64,000 nt of DNA from Muribaculum gordoncarteri (GTDB lineage Bacteria > Bacteroidota > Bacteroidia > Bacteroidales > Muribaculaceae). The position numbers were made by a program, and so were the translations under genes. Each line of letters opens with the position of its first letter. Within the stretch, counting starts at the first letter, position 1. The notes under the pieces are model-generated. The model was given only the letters and a program-made list of their open reading frames with translations, made no database searches and was not told where the DNA came from. The stretch is taken from contig NZ_CP039393.1 of NCBI RefSeq assembly GCF_004803695.1, forward strand, positions 2,108,001 through 2,172,000, read 5' to 3'. Shown piece after piece: positions 13,581-23,088 of the stretch.

Positions 13581-15899
13581 ATGAACTTTAACACTTTCAT
13601 CAACTGCTCCCTTGTGGGATTGGCGCTCACCACGTCAGTGGCCGCCTTCTCGGCAACAACCAAGCAATCCAAGGAAGTGCGTGCCATCATCGACAAGGTT
13701 AACACCTATTGGCAGAGCAACAACGCTCCCGAGGTAAGAGCCTTTTGGGACAATGCCGCCTATCACACCGGCAACATGGAGGCCTACTTCCTCACAGGAA
13801 ATGACGCCTACCGTGAATACTCCGAAAAGTGGGCCGAGCACAACCAATGGAAAGGCGCCAAGAGCAACGACCGCGCCAACTGGAAATATAGCTATGGCGA
13901 AAGCGATGACTACGTACTCTTTGGCGACTGGCAGATATGCTTCCAGACTTATGCCGACCTCTACAACATCCTGCCCGACGACAAGCGCATTCGCCGCGCA
14001 CGTGAAGTTATGGAATATGAAATGTCGACACCAAAACACGACTACTGGTGGTGGGCCGACGGACTCTACATGGTTATGCCTGTAATGACCAAACTTCACA
14101 AAATCACAGGAAACAAGCAATACCTCGACAAACTTTATGAATACATCACTTATAGCGACAGCATAATGTTTGACCCCGAGGAGAATCTATACTACCGCGA
14201 CGGTAAATACGTATATCCCAAGCACAAAAGCGCCAATGGCAAAAAGGACTTTTGGGCTCGAGGCGACGGATGGGTTCTCGCCGGACTCGCAAAGGTGCTT
14301 AAAGACCTGCCTGCCGAATATGAACACCGAAAATTCTTTGAGGACAGATACCGCAACATGGCCGACGCCGTTGTCAAGTCGCAGCGTCCCGAAGGCTACT
14401 GGTCGCGCTCAATGCTCGACGAAGAGCACGCCCCCGGATACGAAACAAGCGGTACGGCATTCTTTACCTACGGCCTGCTGTGGGGCATCAACAACGGTTA
14501 TCTGAATGATCCTAAATACCTCGATGCTGCTCAGAAAGGCTGGAACTACCTAAAGAATGTAGCCCTGCAGAAGGACGGCCGAGTTGGTTACGTTCAGCCC
14601 ATCGGCGAAAAAGCAATCCCCGGACAGGTAGTCGACTCCAAATCAACAGCCAACTTCGGTGTAGGTGCATTCCTCCTCGCCGCATGTGAATATGTACGTT
14701 TCCTTGAAAAGGAGAGCAACGAAGACCGAGCCTACTGGGTCGACCTGCTCTATAAGATGGCAGCTCCCGTGCTAAGCAACATGGCCGAAGGCAACCTACA
14801 GAAAAACATGATTGTCGAGGTAAGCCCCAACTGGGACGGACGCAACAAGGGCGTAACCTACATGGAAACATTCGGACGCCTCATGGCCGGCATTGCTCCC
14901 TGGCTTTCCCTACCCGACGATGAAACCGACGAAGGCATGAAGCGTAAGCAGCTCCGCGACTGGGCTCTTAAAAGCTATCGCAATGCCGTTGACCCCGAGA
15001 GCCCCGACTACCTGTTGTGGCGAGGTCACGGTCAGGCGCTTGTCGACGCAGCTTATATAGCCGAAAGCTTTCTTCGCGGTTACGATGCACTGTGGGTGCC
15101 TCTTGACGACACCACCAAGAGCCGCTACATCGAGGAGTTCTCACAGTTGCGCCGTGTCGACCCTCCCTACACCAACTGGCTGCTGTTCTCATCAACCATC
15201 GAGGGACTGCTCGCAAAGGCCGGAGCGCAATACGATGAATATCGCGTAAACTCAGCCATCCGCAAAGTCGAAGAGTGGTACACCGGCGACGGATGGTATG
15301 CCGACGGACCCGAATTTGCATTCGACTACTACAGCAGCTATGTGTTCCACCCCATGTACCTTGAAACCCTTCAGGCTCTCAAGGACTCAAAGGCCTACAC
15401 CCGCATCCACTACAGCAACTACTATAACCGCGCTCTCCGCCGTGCTCAGAAATACAGCATCGTGCTTGAACGACTCATTTCACCCGAAGGTACGTTCCCT
15501 GTATTCGGACGCTCAATCCCTTACCGCATGGCCACAATGCAGCCTCTCGCCCTCATGGCTTGGTACGAAAAGCTTCCCGCCGGACTCACCAACGGACAAG
15601 TGCGCTCGGCTCTTACCGCTGTAATGCACCGCATGTTTGACGACAAGGAAAACTTCAACGAAGGCGGCTTCCTCACCATTGGATTTGCAGGCCGCCAGCC
15701 CAATATCGCCGACTGGTACACCAACAACGGCAGCCTCTACATGACATCACTGTCATTCCTTCCTCTTGGCCTTCCTGCCACTCACCCTTTCTGGACCGAT
15801 GCGCAACAACCATGGACAAGCCAGAAAGCGTGGTCAGGACAGCCCTTCCCCAAGGATCATCACTGGGGAGAAACCGAGAAATTCAAAGATTTATTTTAA
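13581..15899 (+). CDS. GH105 unsaturated rhamnogalacturonyl hydrolase fused to DUF2264
   Basis: A 772-aa exported protein. A signal peptide (1-24, ending VAAFSA) leads into an (α/α)6-barrel GH105 domain (about 30-390) with the WARGDGW motif at 225-231, whose Asp is the proton donor that hydrates the unsaturated uronyl double bond. The C-terminal half (about 390-772) is a DUF2264 domain, a fusion seen in Bacteroidetes pectin/rhamnogalacturonan loci. It releases the 4,5-unsaturated uronate from lyase products in the periplasm. First gene of the uronate operon (27 nt to kduD); a TAATTTTG -7 box lies at 13449-13456. Substrate family is confident; exact linkage is not. Confidence 0.85.
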   Translation: MNFNTFINCSLVGLALTTSVAAFSATTKQSKEVRAIIDKVNTYWQSNNAPEVRAFWDNAAYHTGNMEAYFLTGNDAYREYSEKWAEHNQWKGAKSNDRANWKYSYGESDDYVLFGDWQICFQTYADLYNILPDDKRIRRAREVMEYEMSTPKHDYWWWADGLYMVMPVMTKLHKITGNKQYLDKLYEYITYSDSIMFDPEENLYYRDGKYVYPKHKSANGKKDFWARGDGWVLAGLAKVLKDLPAEYEHRKFFEDRYRNMADAVVKSQRPEGYWSRSMLDEEHAPGYETSGTAFFTYGLLWGINNGYLNDPKYLDAAQKGWNYLKNVALQKDGRVGYVQPIGEKAIPGQVVDSKSTANFGVGAFLLAACEYVRFLEKESNEDRAYWVDLLYKMAAPVLSNMAEGNLQKNMIVEVSPNWDGRNKGVTYMETFGRLMAGIAPWLSLPDDETDEGMKRKQLRDWALKSYRNAVDPESPDYLLWRGHGQALVDAAYIAESFLRGYDALWVPLDDTTKSRYIEEFSQLRRVDPPYTNWLLFSSTIEGLLAKAGAQYDEYRVNSAIRKVEEWYTGDGWYADGPEFAFDYYSSYVFHPMYLETLQALKDSKAYTRIHYSNYYNRALRRAQKYSIVLERLISPEGTFPVFGRSIPYRMATMQPLALMAWYEKLPAGLTNGQVRSALTAVMHRMFDDKENFNEGGFLTIGFAGRQPNIADWYTNNGSLYMTSLSFLPLGLPATHPFWTDAQQPWTSQKAWSGQPFPKDHHWGETEKFKDLF

Positions 15900-15926
15900 C
15901 ACCGATTTTTTATAGACCAATATATT

Positions 15927-16721
15927 ATGGTAAATTTTTCACTTGAAGGAAAAGTGGCGTTAGTAACCGGAGCCGCTTATGGAATTGGACTCGCAATCGC
16001 TCAGGCATTTGCTGAAGCCGGAGCTAAAATAGTATATAACTGCTCACGCCGTGAAACACTTGAACGCGGAGCTGCCGCCTACAAGGAGCTTGGCATCGAC
16101 GCCAAGGGCTATCTTTGTGATGTAACCGACGAGGAATCGGTAAAGGCTATGGTAGCCGACATCGAAGCCACCGTAGGCACAATCGACATCCTTGTCAACA
16201 ATGCCGGTATAATCAAGCGCATACCTATGGAAGAGATGGCCGCCGACGAGTTCCGTCGTGTGATTGATGTCGACCTCGTTGGACCGTTCATCTGCTCAAA
16301 GGCCGTCATTCCCGGCATGAAAAAGAAAGGACACGGCAAAATCATCAACATCTGCTCAATGATGAGCGAGCTCGGCCGCGAAACAGTATCGGCCTATGCA
16401 GCAGCAAAGGGCGGATTGAAGATGCTCACCCGCAACATAGCATCGGAATATGGCGAATTCAACATCCAGTGCAACGGTATCGGTCCGGGCTACATCGCAA
16501 CAGAGCAGACCGCTCCCCTGCGTGAACGCCAGCCCGACGGAAGCCGCCACCCCTTCGACTCATTCATTATCGCAAAGACTCCGGCAGCTCGCTGGGGAAC
16601 TCCCGACGACCTCAAGGGTCCGGCCGTATTCCTCGCTTCCGACGCTTCCGACTTCGTCAACGGACATGTACTTTATGTCGACGGAGGCATCCTTGCTTAC
16701 ATCGGTAAACAGCCCAAGTAA
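15927..16721 (+). CDS. kduD: KduD-type SDR oxidoreductase
   Basis: A 264-aa short-chain dehydrogenase with the cofactor motif TGAAYGIG (14-21), NNAG (91-94), catalytic Ser144 and the Y157-x3-K161 pair. Sequence and context fit 2-dehydro-3-deoxy-D-gluconate 5-dehydrogenase (KduD; often annotated gluconate 5-dehydrogenase), which reduces 3-deoxy-D-glycero-2,5-hexodiulosonate to 2-keto-3-deoxygluconate (KDG). It has no signal peptide, so it acts in the cytoplasm, unlike the KduI of the same operon. Its stop TAA shares one base with the ATG of the next gene. Confidence 0.85.
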   Translation: MVNFSLEGKVALVTGAAYGIGLAIAQAFAEAGAKIVYNCSRRETLERGAAAYKELGIDAKGYLCDVTDEESVKAMVADIEATVGTIDILVNNAGIIKRIPMEEMAADEFRRVIDVDLVGPFICSKAVIPGMKKKGHGKIINICSMMSELGRETVSAYAAAKGGLKMLTRNIASEYGEFNIQCNGIGPGYIATEQTAPLRERQPDGSRHPFDSFIIAKTPAARWGTPDDLKGPAVFLASDASDFVNGHVLYVDGGILAYIGKQPK

Positions 16722-17878
16722 TGAATGCATTAACAAAGATATTCAGCTGCCTCGCAATAGGCGTGGCAGCTGTAGGGTGCAGCAACTCAACCAAGAGCAT
16801 CACAGTCACCAATCAGCTCGACATCGACCGCTTTGACGAAATCACCGCCGTCGACATGGCCTCACTGAACCTTCCCGCAGGCGAGAGCTTCGTGATTGTC
16901 GATTCCGAAGGCAATGAAGTGCCCTATCAGCTCACCTACGACAACCTGCTCATATTCCCGGCAACCGTAGCCGCCAACAGCAGCTCCGACTATACCCTTC
17001 GTCCCGGCACTCCCGCTCCCGTCGACACCCTCGTCTACGGTCGCCTGTTTCCCGAGCGCAAGGACGATATGGCCTGGGAGAACGACAAGAGCGCCTATCG
17101 TGCCTACGGCCCGGCCCTGCAAGCAAGCGGAGAACGCGCCTTCGGCTACGACATCTGGACAAAGTCGGTCGAAACCCCGATTCTCGAGCACCGTTACTAT
17201 GAGGACCGCGTGAATCGCGTTTCATTCCATGTCGACCACGGCAACGGAATGGATGTCTATGCCGTCGGTCCCACTCTTGGAGGAGGCACAGCCGCTCTCC
17301 TTGTCGACAACGACAGCATCGTCTATCCCTACTGTTTCAAGGAGTGGGAAGTCCTCGACAACGGCCCGCTGCGCTTCACCACCCGTCTTGTCTACAACCC
17401 GTTGACAGTGGCAAGCGACACCAATGTAGTTGAAACCCGCGTCATTAGCCTTGATCGTGGTTCACACCTCAACCGCACGACTGTCAGCTACTCGGGACTC
17501 TCCGCTAAAGGCCGTGTGGCTCCCGGCATAGTCGTTCATCGACAGAACCCCGACGGCTACTCGATCGACGCCGAAAACCACTACATGGCCTATGCCGACT
17601 CTACCGACAATGCCGCCAACGGCAACGGCGTGATATTCGTTGGCGTAATGGTTCCAGGCGAATTCGACGACATGATCAACAAGCCGCTCAACGCCCCCGT
17701 AGGCGATGCCGTAGGCCATCTTCTCGCACCGGTGGAATACACCCCCGACTCCCCCTTCACCTACTACTGGGGTTCAGGATGGAGCAAAGGCGATGTAGCC
17801 ACTATGGACGAGTGGGAGGAGGAACTGAAAAGCGCCTATCGCAAGTCGCAAAGCCCGTTGAAAGTCACCGTAAAATAA
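16721..17878 (+). CDS. DUF4861 family lipoprotein
   Basis: A 385-aa protein starting with a lipoprotein signal (lipobox ending at AAVGC, Cys20) followed by a β-rich DUF4861 domain (from about residue 30: TVTNQLDIDRFDEITAVDM). The family occurs in Bacteroidetes pectin and uronate loci and has no established reaction; a mutarotase- or isomerase-like carbohydrate role has been guessed from context. It sits between the two Kdu/Kdg gene groups, overlapping kduD by one base and preceding the IIC gene by 12 nt. Export plus operon position suggest it works on released uronides in the periplasm. Confidence 0.8.
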   Translation: MNALTKIFSCLAIGVAAVGCSNSTKSITVTNQLDIDRFDEITAVDMASLNLPAGESFVIVDSEGNEVPYQLTYDNLLIFPATVAANSSSDYTLRPGTPAPVDTLVYGRLFPERKDDMAWENDKSAYRAYGPALQASGERAFGYDIWTKSVETPILEHRYYEDRVNRVSFHVDHGNGMDVYAVGPTLGGGTAALLVDNDSIVYPYCFKEWEVLDNGPLRFTTRLVYNPLTVASDTNVVETRVISLDRGSHLNRTTVSYSGLSAKGRVAPGIVVHRQNPDGYSIDAENHYMAYADSTDNAANGNGVIFVGVMVPGEFDDMINKPLNAPVGDAVGHLLAPVEYTPDSPFTYYWGSGWSKGDVATMDEWEEELKSAYRKSQSPLKVTVK

Positions 17879-17890
17879 ATTCGCAGAGCA

Positions 17891-19312
17891 ATGGAAGAAG
17901 TTTTCAAATATATAATCGGACTTGGTGCTGCGGTGATGATGCCTATAATCTTCACCGTGCTCGGATTGTGCATCGGCATCAAGTTCGGCGACGCTCTTAA
18001 AAGCGGCCTTAAGGTGGGTGTAGGATTCGTGGGACTGTCGGTAATCACCGCCCTGCTCACATCGAGCCTCGGCCCGGCTCTCGACACGGTAGTCAGCATC
18101 TACGATCTGCAGCTGCATGTATTCGACATGGGCTGGCCCGCTGCCGCAGCCGTTGCCTACAACACGGCCGTGGGAGCATTCATCATCCCCGTGTGCCTCG
18201 GAGTCAACCTGTTGATGCTCTTCACCAAGACTACACGCACGGTCAACATTGACCTCTGGAACTACTGGCACTTCGCATTCATCGGAGCAGTTGTCTACTT
18301 TGCATCCGGATCGCTTGCATGGGGATTCTTCGCCGCCATTATATGCTATGCCATCACGCTTATAATAGCCGACATGACCGCCAAGAAATTCCAGGATTTC
18401 TACGAGGGCATGGACGGCATTTCGATTCCTCAGCCATTCTGCGGAGGATTCGCCCCCTTTGCATGGATTATCAACAAGGGTCTTGACCGAATTCCGGGCT
18501 TCGACAAGCTGAATGTCGATGCCGAAGGCCTGAAGAAAAAATTCGGTCTTCTCGGCGAACCCCTCTTCCTCGGAGTGATTGTAGGAATAGCCATCGGCTG
18601 CCTTACTTGCAATTCATGGGCCGAAATAGTCGACCGCATACCTTACATACTCGGACTCGGAATCAAGATGGGTGCCGTTATGGAACTCATTCCTCGTGTC
18701 ACTGTGCTTTTCATCGAGGGACTGAAGCCCATAAGCGATGCTACGCGCAGCCTCATCGCACGCAAGTTCCGCGGAGCCGAGGGATTGAACATCGGCATGA
18801 GCCCGGCGCTCGTCATCGGTCACCCCACCACCCTTGTGGTGTCGTTGCTCTTGATTCCCGTCACCATCGCGCTTGCGGTATTCCTGCCCGGCAACCAGTT
18901 CCTTCCCCTCGCCTCGCTTGCGGGAATGTTCTACGTGTTCCCCCTCGTTCTCCCCTTCACCCGCGGTAATGTCGTAAAGACATTCATCATCGGTCTTGTA
19001 GTCATCGTCATCGGTCTGTACATGGTCACCAATCTGGCTTCATGGTTCACGCTTGCAGCCAAGGATGTATATGTCGCCACAGGCGACAGTGCCGTAGCGA
19101 TACCGCAGGGATTTGAGGGTGGAAGCCTTGATTTTGCATCAAGTCCGCTCGCTTGGATAATATTCCAATGCTGTCAATCGTTAAAATGGATAGGTGCCGG
19201 AATCCTTGTCATCTTCACGATGGGGCTTATGTGGTACAACCGAGTGCTCATAATCCGCAACCAGCGTGCAATGATTAAGGACAATTCCGAGCGCATTGAA
19301 ACGACCGAATAA
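17891..19312 (+). CDS. Galactitol-type PTS IIC-like permease without PTS partners
   Basis: A 473-aa integral membrane protein with about 10-12 hydrophobic helices, similar to galactitol-specific EIIC proteins (GatC): IGLGAAVMMPIIFTVLGLCI at the N-terminus, then PQPFCGGFAPFAW and the conserved MSPALVIGHPTTLVVS loop. No EIIA, EIIB, HPr or EI gene is in the operon or elsewhere in the window, and Bacteroidetes generally lack sugar PTS, so it probably works as a secondary or facilitated transporter. Its place between kduD/DUF4861 and kdgK suggests the substrate is a free ketouronate or KDG. The C-terminus is basic and cytoplasmic, without fused IIB or IIA. Confidence 0.8.
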   Translation: MEEVFKYIIGLGAAVMMPIIFTVLGLCIGIKFGDALKSGLKVGVGFVGLSVITALLTSSLGPALDTVVSIYDLQLHVFDMGWPAAAAVAYNTAVGAFIIPVCLGVNLLMLFTKTTRTVNIDLWNYWHFAFIGAVVYFASGSLAWGFFAAIICYAITLIIADMTAKKFQDFYEGMDGISIPQPFCGGFAPFAWIINKGLDRIPGFDKLNVDAEGLKKKFGLLGEPLFLGVIVGIAIGCLTCNSWAEIVDRIPYILGLGIKMGAVMELIPRVTVLFIEGLKPISDATRSLIARKFRGAEGLNIGMSPALVIGHPTTLVVSLLLIPVTIALAVFLPGNQFLPLASLAGMFYVFPLVLPFTRGNVVKTFIIGLVVIVIGLYMVTNLASWFTLAAKDVYVATGDSAVAIPQGFEGGSLDFASSPLAWIIFQCCQSLKWIGAGILVIFTMGLMWYNRVLIIRNQRAMIKDNSERIETTE

Positions 19313-19362
19313 TATAACTTACATTATATAATATATTAAGAAACGAAAAAAAGTCATTAGCT

Positions 19363-20385
19363 ATGAGTAAAATAGTTACATTAGGCGAAATCATGCTCCG
19401 TCTGTCGCCCGAAGGCAACAGCCGGTTTGTTCAAGTCGACTCATTCGATGTCATTTGGGGTGGAGGTGAGGCAAATGTCGCAGTCAGCTGCGCCAATTAC
19501 GGCCACAACGCATACTTTGTCAGCAAACTTCCCAAGCACGAAATAGGACAGGCTGCCGTAAACGCACTCCGCCGCTACGGCGTGAACACCGACTTTATTG
19601 CACGCGGAGGCGACCGCGTGGGCATCTACTACTGCGAAACAGGAGCCTCGATGCGTCCGTCAAAGGTCATCTACGACCGCGCTCACTCGGCAATCGCCGA
19701 AGCAAAGCCCGAAGACTTCGACTTTGACGCTATTATGGAAGGTGCCGACTGGTTCCACTGGAGCGGAATCACACCGGCCATAAGCGATGCTGCAGCCGAG
19801 CTTACTCGCCTTGCCTGCGAAGCGGCCAAGCGTCACGGTGTAACTGTATCGGTCGACCTCAATTTCCGCAAGAAGCTGTGGACTACCGAAAAAGCTCAAC
19901 AGGTAATGCGTCCGTTGATGAAATATGTCGATGTGTGCATCGGCAATGAAGAGGATGCCGAACTATGCCTCGGATTCAAGCCCGATGCCGATGTCGAAGC
20001 CGGTGAAACTTCAGCCGAAGGCTATCGCGGCATCTTCCGCGCAATGGCCGAAGAGTTCGGATTTAAATATGTCGTGTCGACTCTCCGCGAATCATTCTCG
20101 GCAACCCATAACGGTTGGAAGGCTATGATCTACAACGGCACCGACTTCTACGAGTCGCGTCGCTACGACATCAACCCCATCGTTGACCGCGTAGGTGGCG
20201 GCGATTCATTCTCAGGCGGCCTTATTCACGGTCTTCTCACCATGTCGACCCAAGGTGAGGCGCTCGAGTTTGCGGTAGCCGCATCGGCACTTAAGCATAC
20301 AGTTCCCGGCGACTTCAACCTCGTCAGCATAGCCGAAGTGGAGGCTCTTGCCGGAGGAAACGCCAACGGACGAGTACAGCGATAG
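19363..20385 (+). CDS. kdgK: 2-keto-3-deoxygluconate kinase
   Basis: A 340-aa PfkB-family sugar kinase. The N-terminal substrate-binding GGGEANVAVS (33-42) and the C-terminal DRVGGGDSFSGG with the anion hole GGGD (279-282; catalytic base Asp282) are intact. In this operon it phosphorylates KDG to 2-keto-3-deoxy-6-phosphogluconate, the substrate of the aldolase encoded 47 nt downstream. Length is normal for KdgK. A 50-nt A-rich spacer after the IIC gene provides its ribosome binding region. Confidence 0.88.
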   Translation: MSKIVTLGEIMLRLSPEGNSRFVQVDSFDVIWGGGEANVAVSCANYGHNAYFVSKLPKHEIGQAAVNALRRYGVNTDFIARGGDRVGIYYCETGASMRPSKVIYDRAHSAIAEAKPEDFDFDAIMEGADWFHWSGITPAISDAAAELTRLACEAAKRHGVTVSVDLNFRKKLWTTEKAQQVMRPLMKYVDVCIGNEEDAELCLGFKPDADVEAGETSAEGYRGIFRAMAEEFGFKYVVSTLRESFSATHNGWKAMIYNGTDFYESRRYDINPIVDRVGGGDSFSGGLIHGLLTMSTQGEALEFAVAASALKHTVPGDFNLVSIAEVEALAGGNANGRVQR

Positions 20386-20432
20386 TATTATTCATTTAAC
20401 AATAACCCGATAATACGAAAATTACTGATTAT

Positions 20433-21104
20433 ATGGCACGTTTTGATAAAATAGATGTATTGGCCAAGATGCGCATAACCGGCATCGTACCCGTGTTCTA
20501 CCACTCCAATCCCGAGATTGCCAAGCAGGTGGTAAAAGCCTGCTACGACGGTGGAGTGAGGGCATTCGAGTTCACCAACCGTGGTGACTTCGCCCACGAG
20601 GTATTTGCCGAAGTTGTCAAGTATGCAGCCAAGGAGTGTCCTGAACTCGCCGTAGGTGTGGGTTCAGTGGTTGACCCCGCTACCGCCGCACTCTATCTGC
20701 AGCTTGGAGCCTGCTTCGTCGTTGGCCCGCTCTTCAATCCCGAAGTGGCACGCGTCTGCAACCGCCGTTCAGTACCCTACACCCCCGGATGCGGAACCGT
20801 GTCGGAGGTAGGTGCTGCCCAGGAGTGCGGATGCGACCTCTGCAAGGTATTCCCCGGCGATGTCCTCGGCCCGAAATTCGTTAAGGGACTCACCGCCCCC
20901 ATGCCCTGGTCAAAGCTCATGGTAACAGGAGGCGTCGAGCCTACACGCGAAAACATCTCGGCTTGGTTTGCCGCAGGTGTCTACTGCGTGGGAATGGGTT
21001 CTAAGCTGTTCCCCAAGGACAAGATAGCAGCTGCCGACTGGCAATACATATCCGACAAGTGCGCTGAAGCGATTGGATATGCCGCTGAATGTCGCACCAA
21101 ATAA
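20433..21104 (+). CDS. kdgA: KDPG/KHG aldolase
   Basis: A 223-aa class I aldolase. Catalytic Glu46 lies in FEFTNR and the Schiff-base Lys138 in [10 protein letters not shown]. It splits 2-keto-3-deoxy-6-phosphogluconate to pyruvate and glyceraldehyde-3-phosphate and may also act on 4-hydroxy-2-oxoglutarate. It follows kdgK by 47 nt and precedes kduI by 33 nt, ending the cytoplasmic branch of uronate catabolism. Full length, all key residues present. Confidence 0.9.
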   Translation: MARFDKIDVLAKMRITGIVPVFYHSNPEIAKQVVKACYDGGVRAFEFTNRGDFAHEVFAEVVKYAAKECPELAVGVGSVVDPATAALYLQLGACFVVGPLFNPEVARVCNRRSVPYTPGCGTVSEVGAAQECGCDLCKVFPGDVLGPKFVKGLTAPMPWSKLMVTGGVEPTRENISAWFAAGVYCVGMGSKLFPKDKIAAADWQYISDKCAEAIGYAAECRTK

Positions 21105-21137
21105 CTACATTACAAAACAACCCAAAACTCAACTGCT

Positions 21138-22064
21138 ATGAAATCTTTATTCATGTCAGCTCTGATTGCAGCTTCAATTGCCTTTGGAGCAAGCGCACAG
21201 TCGACAAGCTATACCATTTTGAGAGCATGTCATCCCGATGATGTCAAGAACTACGACACCAACCAGCTTCGCTCTCACTTCACTATGCCCAAGGTCATGG
21301 AAAATGATAAGATAAACCTTACCTACTCAATGTATGACCGACTCATTTTCGGTGGCGTGGTTCCCGTTGCAAAGACGGTGACACTTGAAACTATCGACCC
21401 GCTGAAGGCCGAATACTTCCTTGAACGCCGCGAACTCGGAGTCATCAACACCGGCGGCCCCGGCATAGTAAGTGTTGACGGCAAGGACTATGAGCTCAAC
21501 TTCAAGGATGCCCTCTATGTGGGCCGTGGCAACAAGAATGTCACTTTCCGCAGCAAGGACGCGGCCAATCCTGCTCGATTCTACATCAACTCGACTCCGG
21601 CCCACAAAGCCTATAAGACCCAGCTCATAACGATCGACGGTCGCAAAGGCTCCATAAAGGCCAACTCTTTTGCAGCAGGTTCGATGGAGGAGAGCAACGA
21701 CCGCGTAATCAATCAGCTCATCGTTGCCAATGTGCTTGAGGAAGGCCCCTGTCAGCTTCAGATGGGACTTACCGAACTCAAGCCCGGTAGCGTTTGGAAC
21801 ACCATGCCGGCTCACACTCACGACCGCCGCGTGGAAGCCTACTTCTACTTCAACGTTCCCGAAGGTAACGCAATCTGTCATCTGATGGGCGAGCCTCAGG
21901 AGAACCGACTCATCTGGCTCCACAATGAGCAGGCCGTAATGTCGCCCGAATGGTCGATACACGCCGCTGCCGGAACGAGCAACTACATGTTTATTTGGGG
22001 TATGGGTGGTGAAAACCTCGACTATGGCGACATGGACAAGGTCACCTACCTCGAAATGCGTTAG
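21138..22064 (+). CDS. kduI: Exported KduI, 5-keto-4-deoxyuronate isomerase
   Basis: A 308-aa KduI-family cupin with metal ligands His226, His228, Glu233 (AHTHDRRVE) and His275. It converts 5-keto-4-deoxyuronate, formed spontaneously from unsaturated uronate, to 3-deoxy-2,5-hexodiulosonate. E. coli KduI is 278 aa and cytosolic. Here the extra 30 residues form a clear signal peptide: positive MKSLF, hydrophobic core, cleavage after ASA at about residue 20. A periplasmic KduI would do the isomerization next to the exported GH105 and GH88 enzymes, before uptake. Last gene of the operon, followed by hairpins at 22096 and 22181. The signal peptide is clear; the periplasmic pathway is inference. 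Confidence 0.88.
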   Translation: MKSLFMSALIAASIAFGASAQSTSYTILRACHPDDVKNYDTNQLRSHFTMPKVMENDKINLTYSMYDRLIFGGVVPVAKTVTLETIDPLKAEYFLERRELGVINTGGPGIVSVDGKDYELNFKDALYVGRGNKNVTFRSKDAANPARFYINSTPAHKAYKTQLITIDGRKGSIKANSFAAGSMEESNDRVINQLIVANVLEEGPCQLQMGLTELKPGSVWNTMPAHTHDRRVEAYFYFNVPEGNAICHLMGEPQENRLIWLHNEQAVMSPEWSIHAAAGTSNYMFIWGMGGENLDYGDMDKVTYLEMR

Positions 22065-22095
22065 GCTTTTATAGCGTTTCAACTATTTATAGTGG

Positions 22096-22127
22096 GGAGG
22101 CTGTGTCTTAATTGAGGCACAGCCTCC
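22096..22127 (+). terminator. Terminator after kduI
   Basis: GGAGGCTGTG (22096-22105) pairs with CACAGCCTCC (22118-22127), followed by TTCTGCTTTC. Probable end of the uronate operon. Confidence 0.7.
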
Positions 22128-22180
22128 TTCTGCTTTCGGGCATATCGGCATACTCCCGGTCGGTGCCGCGCAAAAGAATT

Positions 22181-22216
22181 AGGCTGCGTCGCAAATTCAC
22201 AATTACGACGCAGCCT
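22181..22216. terminator. Second hairpin between kduI and the sigma factor gene
   Basis: A perfect 11-bp stem AGGCTGCGTCG (22181-22191) with CGACGCAGCCT (22206-22216). It may back up the kduI terminator or end the convergent sigma-factor transcript. Confidence 0.6.
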
Positions 22217-22305
22217 TCATCTAATTCCGCTCAGTAAAAAACTATTCTTCAATCAATCTCAAAAATAAAAAGCGGTGACATTAATTTTGGGTAGATACTA
22301 AAATA

Positions 22306-22863
22306 TCATATACATCTCTTCATGTAATCTCTTATTTCAAGACAAGCGTGTCGATAATGGTTTTCGACAGTGCGAGCCGACAGCTTCAACCGGCAGGCGA
22401 TTTCGTTGCATGTCATGAGCCCGAAACGCTTCATCCTGTAGGCGGCTCTTCTCTGCGGCGACAACCGAGCTATGATGTCACGCTCAAGCGATGCGATATC
22501 TTTCGCTATCGCGAGGCAATCGGCCGATTCGGTTTCCCGCGACGACACATTATAATACATGTAGTCGTAACACTCCTGCCTTACTTGATGGCGACGCAGA
22601 TAGTCACATATCAGGTTCCTGGCGATTTTATACATGAAGAACTTTATTGTCGCTTCATTTATAAGCATCCTGTAATCGAGAATCCGCAAGAACACATCCT
22701 GAGTCAAGTCCTCGGCTTCCGCTCTGTTGTTTATGGCCGAGTGTATGTAACGCAATATCCCGTCACGATGACCCACGTATGCCTTGGCAATCACATCATC
22801 CGATGAATCACTCCGAAAACACTGGCATTCGGGCATTACACCGGCGATGTTGTTTGTTTCCAT
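22306..22863 (-). CDS. ECF-type RNA polymerase sigma-70 factor
   Basis: A 185-aa ECF sigma factor: region 2 (AEDLTQDVFLRILDYR and FFMYKIARNLICDYLRR) and region 4 (MTCNEIACRLKLSARTVENHY). In Bacteroidales, ECF sigmas of this kind usually pair with a FecR-type anti-sigma factor and a SusC-like transducer. No anti-sigma gene lies next to it, so it is an orphan, although a SusC gene is 10 kb away in the same locus. A TATCTTTG-type -7 box on the minus strand (22897-22890) and a perfect inverted repeat TTGCGATT/AATCGCAA (22869-22876, 22885-22892) lie just upstream, suggesting autoregulation. The role in controlling the locus is inference. Confidence 0.8.
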   Translation of the reverse strand: METNNIAGVMPECQCFRSDSSDDVIAKAYVGHRDGILRYIHSAINNRAEAEDLTQDVFLRILDYRMLINEATIKFFMYKIARNLICDYLRRHQVRQECYDYMYYNVSSRETESADCLAIAKDIASLERDIIARLSPQRRAAYRMKRFGLMTCNEIACRLKLSARTVENHYRHACLEIRDYMKRCI

Positions 22864-22868
22864 TGGTC

Positions 22869-22897
22869 TTGCGATTTAGATTACAATCGCAAAGATA
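22869..22897 (-). promoter_or_regulatory. Promoter/operator of the ECF sigma gene
   Basis: -7 box TATCTTTG (22897-22890, minus) overlapping the right arm of an 8-bp perfect inverted repeat (22869-22876 and 22885-22892). No clear -33 element, consistent with activator or alternative-sigma dependence. 22898-23088 holds no gene. Confidence 0.5.
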
Positions 22898-23088
22898 TTA
22901 CAATAATCACAATCTATGCATTTTTCCTGTAGCCTAAGCATCTCACTATATTATCTTAGACATAATGCAATATTCACTGCTGATTATAAGCGCATTAATT
23001 TACATGATACACTTTGACTCAAATTATTTGAGCCGTATGTTACATCGATTCCTGCTTGACTGTGTTACATTTGCCCTACAATAAGGCC

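Noticed and set aside
21327-22082. 251-codon open frame antisense to kduI
   Set aside because: It mirrors a well-supported gene with strong motifs; high-GC third-position bias of kduI creates the antisense frame.
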